Assembly (NCBI RefSeq): GCF_018991925.1 | Contig: NW_024720711.1 | Location: forward strand, 6,868,365 to 6,932,364 | DNA length: 64,000 nt | Direction: 5' to 3' | Source of the DNA: Homarus americanus | Lineage: Eukaryota; Arthropoda; Malacostraca; Decapoda; Nephropidae | Shown: positions 12,240-23,869 of the stretch, piece after piece | Layout: each line of letters starts with the position of its first letter | How positions within the stretch are numbered: position 1 is the stretch's first letter | The notes under the pieces: generated by a model | What the model was told of the DNA's origin: nothing | Databases searched by the model: none | The model's input: the letters and a program-made list of their open reading frames with translations, nothing else | Program-made: the position numbers and the translations under genes

Positions 12240-13420
12240 GGACAAGACAAGAAACTAACAATTAAAAAAAAGAAACGCCGTTAATGCCGAGACTTTGGCC
12301 AAGAGAGTAATATTACTGTGTGAATCTCTCAAATTCTGTGGCCATTGTAACTTCGCAAAACAGACATAATGCATAGCAATCTTCCCTCGTCTGTCTGTAT
12401 GATTTTCTTGTGATTTTCTTTTCTCTTTCTTACATATTTACACAAACGTAAACAAACATACATCAAGGTAAACCTCACATTCCTTCAGTAACCGTCAAAG
12501 TCTAAAGTCCCTCTCGACCACAGATGTAAAAAAAAAAAAAAAAAAACCCACAGAAATAAATGTCCATCTTACATTGATCTTAGTGAGTTATGCAATTAAT
12601 CCCTCCATTATTTATCGTTGCAATTGAAACGTTCACTTACAGACAATGTTATTCTTTAATAAACCCTTAAGTCGTTATGAGATATGCTGAGCACGACCAA
12701 CTCGACCTTAGGCGGGGTGTCGTGGCAATACCAGGATGATGCAATCCCTCAAAGGCTGGTAATTGGTATGGAGGCAGCCGTAGTTGGTCACTGGCCGGCT
12801 TAATTACCGTCATGCACGGCGACAACCCGGTCATCATTACCCATCCATCTATTGGACGCTCATGAATGGACCTCCGCCACCATCATGAACACGGCGATAA
12901 ACTTGACCCTCTACAGTACACACCCGCTAACTAGACCGCCTCGCTTACCCGACCGTTCACGTAAACCAGTCCCGTCCTGTGGGAGTCTTTGTGTAGTCAG
13001 GTCTGTATAAACAACAGGTCATGTGGTCAAGTATGAGGTACGTGAGTGTCAGGTTAGGGTACATATGGACCGTGTGGCCGGATACACTGTGGCTGTGTGG
13101 TGACTGGGAATGACAAGTCACTGTGGAACAGAGCAAGAAACTTGGGAATGTCTCGGACGAAGGTTTTTTTTTTTATTTCTCTCTTTTTCTCTGTTTTACT
13201 TTTTCACGGCTGTCATATAACTTTAAGAATAAACAACAGGTAAAGTTACCATGTTGAGTTACGTCCCAAGTTTTCACCTGTAATTTCCTCGCTTAAAATG
13301 ACTTAAAATTTGTATTAAAGCGACGCATATGGCGCATGTTGCAAGGCGGGTCATCACCACAAGAGGGACCCAACACGGGGTAGGAACGATACACTCAGTA
13401 CCGTAGAACACAAGCCTCGA
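12240..13420. promoter_or_regulatory. Repeat-poor 1.2-kb island, candidate regulatory DNA
   Basis: Apart from an A-run at about 12528-12546 this is complex DNA with no coding frame. Between 12560 and 12960 it has GCAATTAATCC, TGGTAATTGG and GGCTTAATTACCG homeodomain-type sites in moderately GC-rich context, which looks more like conserved non-coding DNA than the surroundings. Inference only. Confidence 0.25.
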
Positions 13421-13424
13421 GCCT

Positions 13425-13427
13425 CAC

Positions 13428-13458
<31 letters not shown>

Positions 13459-13740
13459 GTATATCACTCACACGCTGGTAATTAAACAATCTTGGATGCA
13501 AAAATACAACCAAGGACATCAATGCTATTTAAAGTCAGCCATTCTTCAGGTGGGTTAGTTTAAAAATATCAGAAGAAGCTCTCACGACAAGCCCAGTGCA
13601 AGCAGAAGCGAGCCTGGGAACCTCTAAATAACCACACAAGAATGTCCAGAAATCATTACGTGTGGGTCAGGTGTGTGTGTATGTGCGTGTATGTGCGTGT
13701 GCGTGTGTGTGTGTGTGTCTGTGTGTGTGTGTTACCTGTA
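13425..13740. repeat. (CA)n and (GT)n microsatellites
   Basis: (CA)n at about 13431-13459, then unique DNA, then (GT)n with GCGT interruptions at about 13672-13732. Confidence 0.85.
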
Positions 13741-13924
13741 GCTGGCGGTGCTGGCGAGATCCTCTACGCAACTCTTCCCTTCTGCGGCCATTAATCACGA
13801 CTTTTATTGACACTGATAGCCGATGTTCTCCAGCCATGCGAGATTCTCCTGACCCCCGTGTTGCCCTTCGTCGTCGCCGCCGCCGTCTCTCCACCACCCC
13901 CCCTCTTACGCCCACGGGAGACTA

Positions 13925-14011
13925 GGGCACAACCATACGGCCTATACCACTACCAGGGCACAACCATACGACCTATACCACTACCAGGGCACAACCATAC
14001 GACCTACCACT
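13925..14011. repeat. 31-bp tandem repeat, three copies
   Basis: Three near-identical copies of a unit starting GGGCACAACCATACGACCTA; the last copy lacks a few bases. Confidence 0.9.
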
Positions 14012-14080
14012 ACAGCAGAAGTCGTAGAAGAGAAGGAAGGATGGAAAACAAACCAACGAGTCAAAGGTGAATAAAGAAGC

Positions 14081-14082
<2 letters not shown>

Positions 14083-14133
<51 letters not shown>
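14083..14133. repeat. (GA)n microsatellite
   Basis: Uninterrupted GA dinucleotides of about 51 bp. Confidence 0.95.
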
Positions 14134-14135
<2 letters not shown>

Positions 14136-14454
14136 GGGGAAGGACGATTATGATATGAAGAAAAGATTATAGAGTAAATAACACACAGAAATAAAGGGAA
14201 AATTATATCTAAACAGTTTAATTAATCTCTGCCTTAATCCGACCTAATGACGGAATAAAACTAATTGCAGAGGGAGAACCAAAAAAAAAATACGTGTGGT
14301 TTTAAGATTCGGTAAAATTAATGAAAATGGAAACAATTAGAACTATATAAAGAAGAGGTAATAAGGGAAGATCACAGAGTTTAAGAACAAGGAGATAGAA
14401 CAATTAAAAAAAAAAGGTATATATAGTTGTTGATGTTTTTTCAAGTTGCTTAGA
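14134..14454. other. A-rich unique DNA
   Basis: A-rich sequence with short A-runs near 14280 and 14406. No feature was seen. Confidence 0.5.
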
Positions 14455-14650
14455 TGTCCTTTCTCCTCTTCTTCCTTCTCTTCTTCTTTTTCTTCTTCAT
14501 CTTCCTCCTCCTCCTTATAATTATCTTCTTCCTCCTCATCTTATCTTATATCACCCCCACCATCTCCTCCTCCTCTTCCTCCTCCTCCTCCTCCTGCACC
14601 ACCACCACCACATCCTTCTCCTCCTCCTCCTCCTCCCCCTCCCCTTCACC
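14455..14650. repeat. CTT/CTC/ACC triplet-rich tract
   Basis: Interleaved CTT, CCT and CAC triplets. The frames read as poly-Phe/Ser or poly-Arg. Confidence 0.85.
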
Positions 14651-14789
14651 CTACCCGACATAGTGTACACACGCAAAAACAAATAGATGAAAATGCACAA
14701 CACGGAAGAAGGAACTAAGCAAGAATAAAGAGAAAAGAGAGGGAATAATGACGAGTGATGACTGGAGGGCATGCAATGATGAGGGCAAG

Positions 14790-15075
14790 ACTCTAACGGA
14801 GGGAAGGTGGGAGGGTGGGAGGGAAGGTAGGAAGGTGAGAGGGTCGGACGGAAGGTAGGAGGGTGAGAGGGAGAGAGGAATAGGGAGAGAGGGAAGAATA
14901 GGAAAGGATGTAGGGCAGAAAGAGAGAGAGAGAGAGGGAGGGAATGATGTGAGAGAAGGAGGGAAGGTTGGACGGTAGGAAGGAGAGATGAAGGTAGGAA
15001 GAGAGGGAAGGGAGAATGGAGAGAAAGAAGAGAGGGAAGGAGGGAGAGAGAGGGAGGGAAGAGTATAAGAACAGC
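14790..15075. repeat. Polypurine tract with GGGAGGGAAGG repeats
   Basis: Nearly pure purine strand with AGGTAGGAAGGTGAGAGGG-type tandem motifs. Confidence 0.85.
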
Positions 15076-15261
15076 TAAAGGGAAGTATTTGATTTAGATG
15101 AAAGACTTTAAGCTGATGATGATCTTGGGAGGTTAATACTACTCCCCCTCCCCCCACTCCCCCACCCACCCACACTCCCCCACCCCCTTCACCTGTAAAC
15201 CACGACGCCGTCCTAATTGTAGAGTTTTACCCAGGTAACAATCAGGGTGCCGCTAAGTTGG

Positions 15262-15284
15262 TGGTGGTGGTGGTGGTGGTGGTG
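15262..15284. repeat. (GGT)n microsatellite
   Basis: About eight GGT triplets, followed by unique G-rich DNA with no gene to 15690. Confidence 0.9.
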
Positions 15285-15690
15285 GGGAGGGGATACTAAT
15301 ACAGAATTAAGAAGAATATGAAAGGGTAGATCAAATTACGGCGTTGTTATGAAAGGGCAGATGAACCACAGGTGATGAAGGGTTGGCTGCTCTTAATGGT
15401 ATTGATGAAAGGGGTGAATTAGAGAAGGGGGGGGGTGAACTAAGGGGTTAAATTAGGGGGTGTACTAAGAGGGTGAATTTGTGAAAAAGAAGTGGGTGGG
15501 TAGGTTTGGTAGGTAGAGAGGTAGAGTAGAGTACCACACAGTAGAAAGGCTACAGAAGCTAATCTATTCACCTGTCTAAACTTTCTGAATATAATTAACT
15601 CACCTGTCTTAGCTGGACATAAAGGTAACTCACTCTCTGAAACTAATACTCGACGAGACGACTGGATAACCAACGGGAAGACTCGGAAGA

Positions 15691-15727
<37 letters not shown>

Positions 15728-15819
15728 TACAACTCAAGAACCACGACACAACGTAGCACAACAGCCTTGAGCAACGTTTCAACCACACACACACACACAC
15801 ACATACACACACACACACA

Positions 15820-15853
<34 letters not shown>
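15691..15853. repeat. (GA)n and (CA)n microsatellites
   Basis: (GA)n at about 15693-15723 and (CA)n with two CATA interruptions at 15784-15853. Confidence 0.9.
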
Positions 15854-16310
15854 ATTACTACTAAATCAAGAAGTAAGAAACGAATCGAACTAACGCACGT
15901 GGATAAGCATGACTTGAGACTCCTTACTCAGACGCTTTCCTCACCACACGAATCGAGGTAAAACAACTCCTTGAACACGGTGACGGAGAGGCCAAGATCA
16001 CACAGCAAACACGGCCAAGATGACGCAATGGAACGAGACCTTCAGGGGGAGTTGCTTTTACACGAGCAGGTGGCTGGTTGGAACCTGTAAATTTAGCGTC
16101 CTTTGAGCTAAGATATTTACATTACAAGTATAGTATTTAACCCGACAATAGCAACAGTAATATATGGTACATGGTTATATTTCCTATTGCGTGTAGTAAC
16201 TAAGTCGAAGGTTTGATCAATAAGACAATATCGTGTACACTGTCGTAAGGAATTTGGGATTTGATAAGGGAAGATTATTCGTTTTATTCACTTTCGGGTC
16301 AAGTCTGGTC
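15854..16310. other. Unique DNA, nothing recognised
   Basis: Mixed composition without a supported gene or repeat. Confidence 0.5.
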
Positions 16311-16531
16311 AGGTAGGGTTAGGTAGGGTTAGGTAAAGGTTAGGTAAGGTCAGGTAGGGTCAGGTAAGGTTAGGTAGTGTCAGGTAAGGTCAGGTAGGGA
16401 CGGGTAAAGGTTAGGTAAGGTCAGGTAAGATCAGGTAGGGTAAGGTAAGGTTCGGTAAAGTCAGGTAGGGTCAGGTAAGGTCAGGTAGGGTTAGGTAAAG
16501 GTTAGGTAAGGTCAGGTAAGATCAGGTAAGT
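16311..16531. repeat. Degenerate TTAGG-related array (AGGTAAGGTC type)
   Basis: About 20 units of 10-11 bp, AGGTTAGGTA / AGGTCAGGTA, look like mutated telomere-type repeats. They are followed directly by unique DNA containing a perfect TGACGTCA (16543-16550). Confidence 0.8.
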
Positions 16532-16550
16532 ACGTTTATAGGTGACGTCA

Positions 16551-17361
16551 CCCTCCTCACATCTCCCCCCCCTACCCTCTCTCCCCCCCCCCTCACCTTC
16601 TGCCTCCTACCCCCGGAATCTACTCCAGATTAACTCCAGGATAACAGTAGAGACAAGCTCACGTGTAAAGGTGGAATTCTTCATTGGAGAAAAGAGAGGG
16701 ACGAAATCGCTCATAAATAACAACTATTGACTACCGAAGGCTGAGGCAAATTACTACCGTCCAGTTGTTAAGCTCAGCCTCGTTGATTGATCTCACCTGC
16801 CCCTGTTTTTTAACATATGCAACAACACGAGGGTGAATTTTCGAGGCTAACTTCACTTGAGGAATAGTCGCCAATCATGAGTGCTTGTGTGTGTGTGTAT
16901 GTGTATGTGTGCGTGTGTGTGCTTGTGCTTGTTAGCTACAGGAAGTGGACCATTTGCTTTCCCCTTTCACTATCACACTGCATCCTTGCACCACCGCGAA
17001 TAATACAGAACAAAAAGTAAAGAAAATCCTAAAGTTGAGAACATAAGTAGACGAATAACTCCCCCCCCCCTTACCCCCACCCCCCACCCCCGTATATTTC
17101 TGGGGGTGGGTGGGGGGTGTTTTATCAGTGGGAGTAATGTCGTGTAGTGAGGTGGTTATTCTACTCTCGAGTATGATTTTCGTTATCAAGTGTAGTTATA
17201 ACGGGATACTTTACTTACTAATGGACGAACAACCACCTCAAAATATATTCTTGTTTTTGACGCCACTTGTCACCACTTAAGAACGAAATTAGTGTTGGAA
17301 ATATAAAATCATCTGTGAATAACTGTTTTATATATCACACTGGTATGATCGTTGTCGTAAC

Positions 17362-17364
<3 letters not shown>
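16551..17364. other. Unique DNA with short C-runs and a GTGT patch
   Basis: C-rich runs lie near 16563-16620 and 17060-17120, and a GTGT-rich patch near 16885-16922. No gene is supported. Confidence 0.5.

Positions 17365-17406
<42 letters not shown>
17365..17406. repeat. (CT)n microsatellite
   Basis: Uninterrupted CT dinucleotides ending in a short CACA tail. Confidence 0.95.
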
Positions 17407-17415
<9 letters not shown>

Positions 17416-17571
17416 GACGTACGAGAACTCATCATCTATACTTGTTTGACTAGTGACTATCATTTACGACCGTCGTACAAAATGTCGTAACACACGTACT
17501 TAGTCATTATTCTTGTAAGTGTCGTACCAACACGCCTTACAGTAGTAGTAGTAGTGACTGTCGCGTCGAGC

Positions 17572-17815
17572 TATCGTACACCTGTGTAAGTATCGTACAC
17601 AGTCGTCAACTAGTATCGTATACAATCGTCAACTAGTATCGTACACAGTTACCAGTAAGTATCGTACACAGTCACAAGTATCGTACACAGTTACAAGTCT
17701 TACACAGTCACACGTATCGTACACAGTCACAAGTCTCACACAGTCACAAGTCTCACACACTCACAAGTATCGTACACAGTCACAAGTCTTGCACACAGTC
17801 ACCAGTCAGTATCGC
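17572..17815. repeat. About 20-bp repeat (GTATCGTACACAGTCACAA)
   Basis: About a dozen units built on TATCGTACACAGTCACAAG, some shortened to CTCACACAGTCACAAGT. The region just upstream (17465-17570) has scattered GTCGTA motifs that look like older copies. Confidence 0.85.
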
Positions 17816-17912
17816 TCGCAATCATCACACCAGAAAATAAACACGACCAAAAAAAAAAACAAATCACAAAAAAGAACTTGGCGTCGTTCCAACTCTCCTG
17901 CTTCTTACAAGT

Positions 17913-17914
<2 letters not shown>

Positions 17915-17965
<51 letters not shown>
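17915..17965. repeat. (GT)n microsatellite
   Basis: About 25 GT units, with a short (CT)n at 18007-18026. Confidence 0.95.
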
Positions 17966-17966
<1 letters not shown>

Positions 17967-18026
17967 ATTTACCTGTCCACACTCAACTCGTCACAGCTGT
18001 TTCTACCTCTCTCTCTCTCTCTCTCA

Positions 18027-18356
18027 GCTTGGTTGATCTTTGCTAATCGTAATAATCAACCTAACCTAATCCTCTGGTTAACTAATTTCACTAATCATAC
18101 AGTAATTCTTTCTCTAGCTAATCCTCAGTTCAGATAACTAAACTAATCATCTGGTTAACCCATTAAGCTGCTCATTAAGTCAAGCTGATAACAATGTGGT
18201 CACTCTGGCGTCTTACCTGTTACCTGTGCTATCTATCAGTAACGAGACAGGTCCAATGGTTGGAGGAAGGAGGGGGGATGAGGTGGGGGAGGGAGGTGGG
18301 AGTGATGGGGGAGACTATACCAAGGATTCTACAGTAGGTATTCATTCACAGTTGTA
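18027..18356. other. Unique DNA, nothing recognised
   Basis: Contains repeated CTAATC motifs at 18040-18160 and a G-rich patch (18262-18310), but no supported gene. Confidence 0.5.
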
Positions 18357-18372
18357 ATGTATGTATGTATGT

Positions 18373-18415
<43 letters not shown>

Positions 18416-18668
18416 GATCCCTATTACTCACCGTGATCTAATATGCTCTGAGTCTACTGAGGTTTGTCCGGTCGTCTCGTCGGTTGATTCTTCTGAATTC
18501 TTCACTCCTTCCCCACCCCTACCACTCCTTTCCTTCACTCCCCCTTTTCCTTCCCCACCTCCTCTCTCTCCCCACCCCTCCTTCACATCCCAAACAATAG
18601 TTGATTGCGTAGAACAGCGTCAATCCGTCCTTTCCGTGTTACTAAGAGACGGACTGGCAGACGTGTGC

Positions 18669-18751
<83 letters not shown>

Positions 18752-18875
18752 GTTCATTCATTAGTTCCGTCGTCATTACATACTTGAACAACGAAGTGTG
18801 TAAACGACCACAAACTCAAACAACCAGCAGGACCTGTCACACTCAAACAACCAGAACACACACACACACACACAC
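18357..18875. repeat. Two (GT)n microsatellites with pyrimidine spacer and short (CA)n
   Basis: (GT)n at about 18369-18413 and 18671-18750, a CCCT-rich stretch at 18505-18590, and (CA)n at 18855-18875. A TCAAACAACCAG motif recurs near 18817 and 18843. Confidence 0.9.
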
Positions 18876-19029
18876 AAACAACCATCCACCTCCCGCAAAC
18901 AACCCAAATAAGCAACATACAGCTTCGACATAATAATACAAATGAACTGGTGGAACGATTCATTTCTCTATCACATTAATCACACACACGGAGCGCAATT
19001 ACGATGATTTCTGAAGACCGCTCGCTGGG

Positions 19030-19350
19030 TTACTGAGGGGAGAAGGGGGGGGTGAGGGGTGAGGGATGAGGGGTGGGTAGGTTGGGGAAGAAGAGAGGTG
19101 TTTGGGTGGGTAATGAAGGTGAGGTAGAGGGGTAGGGAGGGAGGGAGGGAAGGAAGGAAGGAAGGAGGGAAGAGGGAGGGAAGGAGGAAGGAGAAAAGAG
19201 GGAGGGAAGGAGGGAGGAAAGGAGAAAAGAGGGAGGGAAGGAAGGAGGGAGAGAAGGAAGGAAGGGGGAGGGAAGGAGGAAAGAGGGAAGGAGGGAGAGA
19301 AGGAAGGAAGGAAGGAAGGAAGGAAGGAGGTAGGGAGGAAGGGAGAGTGT
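19030..19350. repeat. GGGA/GGAA polypurine tract
   Basis: About 320 bp of almost pure purine with GGAAGGAAGGAGGGA tandem motifs. Confidence 0.9.
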
Positions 19351-19792
19351 GGAGGTCAATGGAGGTAATCATTCATTTCTTGAGAAAGTCGACCAGTGTT
19401 CCCCCTGAGGCCTGCAATTCCTCATAATCACCTCAATGTGTGGTCATGGCCGCCAGGTACAGACCCCCCCCCCACACACACACACAGGTGAACATATGCA
19501 AGCAAGCGCACGCACACACACACACACAATCTCTAATAACATCATGGGTTTAGTTCAATAAGGCTTTAAATCAAGAACTTTATCATACCTTCAAGATATT
19601 TCAGTAAAATCCTAAATTGTAAAACTTTATCAACGTACTGGGTATTCCGGGGCACCTCGTTAAGTGAGTGTTAAATTGTGGGACTGATCGTTAAGACTTT
19701 GCGAAAAAGAATAAGAGAAAAATAAAAACAAAATGAAAATCAACAAAAACTTTAATTTAAACCTTTATTGTATTAAGCCTTCAGTACAGTGT
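19351..19792. other. Unique DNA, nothing recognised
   Basis: Mixed composition with a C-run and short CA repeats near 19466-19530. No gene was seen. Confidence 0.5.
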
Positions 19793-20335
19793 TTATTATT
19801 ATTATTATTATTATTGTTATTAGTTTCATTTACTTGCCTTTATTCTTTCTCTACTCTCTCTTTTCTTCCCTCTCTTTCTTCCCTCTCTTTCTTCCCATCC
19901 TCCATCTCCTTCTTCTTCCTCTTCTCCCTTTCCTTCCCTTCTTCTACTTCCTTTCCTCCCCCTCCTTTGATCCATAATTCTCTCCCTCTCCCTTTCACTC
20001 ATTCTTGATTTCTTTGGTCAAAATAAAGCCACTGAATCCGCATTGCAACACTGCTAATCTCACAGGTCTATGACTCTCTCGCCCCTCCTCCTCCTCCTCC
20101 TCCTTCCCTCTCGTCCTTCCCCTCTCTATCTATCAATTCCCTCTCTTCCCTCCCCCTATCTAACTCTATGAAACTCCTCCCCATCTTCTCTTTCCCCCTC
20201 TCCTATTCCATTTTCTCTTCCACCATCCCCTGCCACTCTCCCCTTCTCTATTCCCCTATCCCCTTCCCCATTCCCCTCCCCTCTCTCTTCCACTTCCCCC
20301 TCCCCCTTTCCTCCCTCCCTCCCTCCCCAGCGGAT
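19793..20335. repeat. (ATT)n then polypyrimidine tract
   Basis: ATT triplets at about 19793-19817, then CT-rich DNA with (CTC)n at 20081-20105 and CCCT repeats to 20330. Confidence 0.85.
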
Positions 20336-20458
20336 TACTGTACAGCCCCCTTTACAGACGGACCCCTGCTGGACGATTCGCCTAATTACATGTAACTTGT
20401 TTTTAGAGGAATTTTTACCGAATCGACACACTCCATCATCTGTTGTGTCAGAAGACGT

Positions 20459-20720
20459 GGGGACTAACAAGGGAACTGGGGGACTAACTAGGGTACTGGG
20501 GGGGACTAACTAGGGGACTGGGGGACTCACTAGGGGGACTGGGGGACTCACTAGGGGGACTCTTGGTGGGGAGACTCATGTTGGGGTGACAGGGGACTTA
20601 TTAGAGGACTCTTGCTGGGGGGACTCTTGCTGCTGGGGGGAACTCACTGGGGGGACTCACTGGGGGAAGTCTTGTTGGGGACACACTTGCTGGGGAGACT
20701 CTTACTTAGGGGACTTTTGA
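20459..20720. repeat. GGGGGACTCACTA minisatellite
   Basis: About 14 degenerate copies of a 15-20 bp unit, GGGGACTAACTAGGG or GGGGACTCTTGCTGG, on a G-rich strand. Confidence 0.85.
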
Positions 20721-20884
20721 ACTTTCTCACAAGATTACATCCGTGTACATATGTATACACCTCCCTTACATACATACATACATACACCAGGTACATATTG
20801 ACTCATAAGATACATAACTCATGAGTAAATATTTCACTTCCCGACAACACACACAAACAAGGTACGCCGGCAAGCATTATTAAA

Positions 20885-21180
20885 CAATGCACTGAATCAT
20901 TGATTAACAATCGTTCTTGTAATAACGGTGACGTCACAGAGGAAATCAACCAGTACACTATTGGTTTTTAACATGACGTCACAGAGGAAGCCAATCAGTG
21001 GATCGTTCTTGTAACAAATGTGACGTCACAGAGAGAGAGAAATCCAATTACAGTAACTCAAAAAACGACAATAGAATCCAGATGAATCCAACACTATAAA
21101 ATCATACACTAATAATTATCCAACAAAACGGAGTAAAATAATCGTTTCTGTAGCCCCCCCCAAGTGACGTCACACAGAGA
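20885..21180. promoter_or_regulatory. Cluster of four perfect CRE palindromes with CCAAT motifs
   Basis: TGACGTCA occurs at 20929-20936, 20974-20981, 21021-21028 and 21165-21172. The first three lie in a diverged repeat of about 46 bp that also carries ATCGTTCTTGTAA (twice) and CACAGAGGAA. ATTGG (20960) and CCAAT (20992, 21043) boxes lie between them. TGACGTCA is the consensus site of CREB/ATF bZIP factors. The arrangement suggests a cAMP-response-like enhancer, but function is inferred. Confidence 0.5.
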
Positions 21181-21920
21181 TCCGACTAGTACGCGGTGAC
21201 CACCCAAGAACGACAACAGATGTCCGGTGGATTCAGCGCCAGACGTCCCACACTAGACAAGTTTTTTCACCCTTGTATCTCGTAGTATTTGTAGCCTCTG
21301 TGACGCGCTAATTATAGTATTGAGTTACTCGTCTTATATTATGTGTCTGGTAGCGCTTCTCACCATCCCAGTATCACTCTAGCTTTTAATTAAGACTTAT
21401 GTAACAACGGCGTAATCAAGACATTTATATTCAATGGAGCTGTTATCGTTATGGGGAGTCACTTGTACAGCTTATTGTACTTGTAGAGAGATCGATAGAT
21501 ACACTGATAGATAAGTAGATAGATCAATAGATTATATGACTGGTAAATGATATGACATATGGATAGACAGATAGATATATATAGATAAATACAAACAAAC
21601 AGATGGAATAAAGGACCGGAATAATAACTAATAAACGAGTATAAATAGAAAAAAAAACAGATAACGGTAACAATCATAAAAAAATACAAATATAAGAGAA
21701 AAAATAATCTTGTCATATATATGTGAGAGAGAAAAAAGAGAGAGAGAGATATAGAGAAAAGAGAAAGGGCAAGGAAACGCCAGTCGCTGCTGTTCGCTCG
21801 TGCTGGTGAAGGTCAAGAGCCTTGGGTGAGGGAGGGAAGAGCCGCTGTTTGGGTATTGGTATCACGATCATGCTCTCTGCAGCTCCTTGGCGCCGCCCCC
21901 TCTTTCCTGTCGCTACTGGT
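21181..21920. other. AT-rich unique DNA with GATA-type patches
   Basis: GATAGATAG-like motifs lie at 21490-21600, with a GAGA patch at 21722-21765. No gene was recognised. Confidence 0.5.
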
Positions 21921-21928
21921 GATGGATA

Positions 21929-22275
21929 GGGGCACGGGGAAGGGGGGGCACGGGGGTAAGGCACGAGGGGGGGGGCACGGGAGGGGGGGCACGGGGAGGG
22001 GGGCACGGGGAGGGGATAGGGGCACGGGGAGGGGTAGGGGGCACGGGGGGGATAGGGGCACGGGAGGAGGAAATGGGGAATGGGGAGGGGTAAGATGGGT
22101 CAGGGGGATTAAAGGGGTAAATAGTGGGATAAGAAGGAAGAGGTGGTCCAGGGGATTAAAGGGGTAAAGGTGAGCCAGGAAGGGGGTGAAGTGGGCCAGG
22201 GGATTTAGGGGGTAAAGAGAGCCAGAAGAGAGAAACAGAGAGAGGGGGAGAGAGAGAGAGAGAGAGAGAGAGAGT
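21929..22275. repeat. G-rich minisatellite (GGGGCACGGGGAGG) and (GA)n
   Basis: About nine copies of a 14-25 bp G-rich unit to 22075, then degenerate GGGGTAAAG repeats, then (GA)n at about 22246-22275. Confidence 0.85.
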
Positions 22276-22433
22276 AAACATAGCTCCAAGTCTTCATCAA
22301 ACGAACAATTATACAACACATAAAGAAGGTTTTTTAATTGGCTTGTCAAGAGTATGTTGTTAAGGCACTATGCAGTATATATCTTAATTCATCTCATCAG
22401 CAGTAGCCTTAGTCGTAATTGTCTCCTCCACAT

Positions 22434-22715
22434 ACACACACACACACACACCCACACACCAATTCATCTACCACACCACCACCACCACATCACCACATCA
22501 CCACAGAAACCACACTTACACATTCAGTCTCTACCACATAACCTCACCTCTCCTCCTCCTCCTCTTCCTACTCCTACTCCTCCTCCTCCTCCTGCACTAC
22601 AAACCACACAGTCACAGATTCTACCACACAGCTACGTCCTCCTCCTCCTCCTCCTCCTCCTCACCAAGCCCTCCTCTTCCCCTTCCTCCCCACCACCACC
22701 ACCACCACCACACCC
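22434..22715. repeat. CA, CCA and CTC triplet-rich tract
   Basis: (CA)n at 22434-22456, CCA triplets near 22468-22500 and 22690-22711, CTC triplets at 22550-22596 and 22636-22664. Confidence 0.85.
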
Positions 22716-22812
22716 TGTCGCATAAAGCAGGCCAACAGATCCCTCGTAATAAACCACACCCCCCTCCTGCCGCCACGGTATAAACCACTCCTACAGATCC
22801 ATATAAACCACG

Positions 22813-22815
<3 letters not shown>

Positions 22816-22877
<62 letters not shown>
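22816..22877. repeat. (CA)n microsatellite
   Basis: Uninterrupted CA of about 62 bp. Confidence 0.95.
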
Positions 22878-22880
<3 letters not shown>

Positions 22881-23096
22881 TTTCAGGTAAACAATTCAGC
22901 AATCCCGTATTGTTCGTCTCGGAGCAAGAAGATGCGACAAGAAGATTTTAAAAAGACACTTGAGGTTAAAATTACACGTAGTAGCCATAGGATTATCGTC
23001 TTTATTGTTATCAGGCCTCCGTGATACGCTCGTTGCAAGGAAGCTTTTGACACTGTTTATGGGAAAGTGTCTAAATGTCATTGGTCAAGGCAGGGA

Positions 23097-23099
<3 letters not shown>

Positions 23100-23155
<56 letters not shown>
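23100..23155. repeat. (CA)n microsatellite
   Basis: Uninterrupted CA of about 56 bp; no gene in the unique DNA on either side. Confidence 0.95.
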
Positions 23156-23157
<2 letters not shown>

Positions 23158-23542
23158 CTAATAATTACGTGGTTATGATCATTCTGAATTAACGAAACGA
23201 CCCGCAACAGAATTCCACTTTGGAATTTGTTTTCTACGCTGTGGTAAACAAAAACAACAACAAAAAAGATGTTGTTATGGACCTGAGCTATAACAAGAAC
23301 AACAACAAGAACAATAACATCACCACAACCCACTGACCAGCTTCCCGCCCAAACAAACACGAACTTTTTTTTTTTTTTTTTTGCTTCAACAAATACCGAC
23401 AATTTTTCCTTGGACACCAACTTTTCTCAGTGAAGTATTTGTGACAGCCATTAAAACTCCATCGTTGGGGGGGGGTAGGTAGGTAGGTAGGTAGGTAGGT
23501 AGGTAGGGAGTGGAAGGGTGGTGGAGGGAGGGAGGGAGGGAG
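23156..23542. other. Unique DNA, T-run and (GGTA)n
   Basis: Unique DNA with ACAACAAC patches (23248-23330), a T-run at 23365-23382, (GGTA)n at 23474-23508 and (GGGA)n at 23526-23542. Confidence 0.7.
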
Positions 23543-23869
23543 GCCTTGGCGCCGATACCTTAGCGTAAATATATTAGAGTCGCCAATTTGTGTTCCCCGA
23601 GCCACAGAATTAAGCCAACTTTTAATAGATTTATTCCCATAGTTCCGCTGAAATATGTGTCATGGTTATTTGTGTACATCTGAGAGTCTTCCTACGTGTA
23701 CATATGACTGCACTTTAGTGTCGGATAATTAGCAAAAAGTACAAGATAACTGGTCAGTGGTTGTCGCCTCGCCACGCCATACCACTCACCAAAATCACCC
23801 AAGTTTGGCCTCAAAAATCTCCTTTTAACAATTAAAATCACCGAGTTTCGTATATCTCCTCAGGGTACG
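23543..23869. other. Unique DNA, nothing recognised
   Basis: Complex sequence without a supported gene. Confidence 0.5.
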
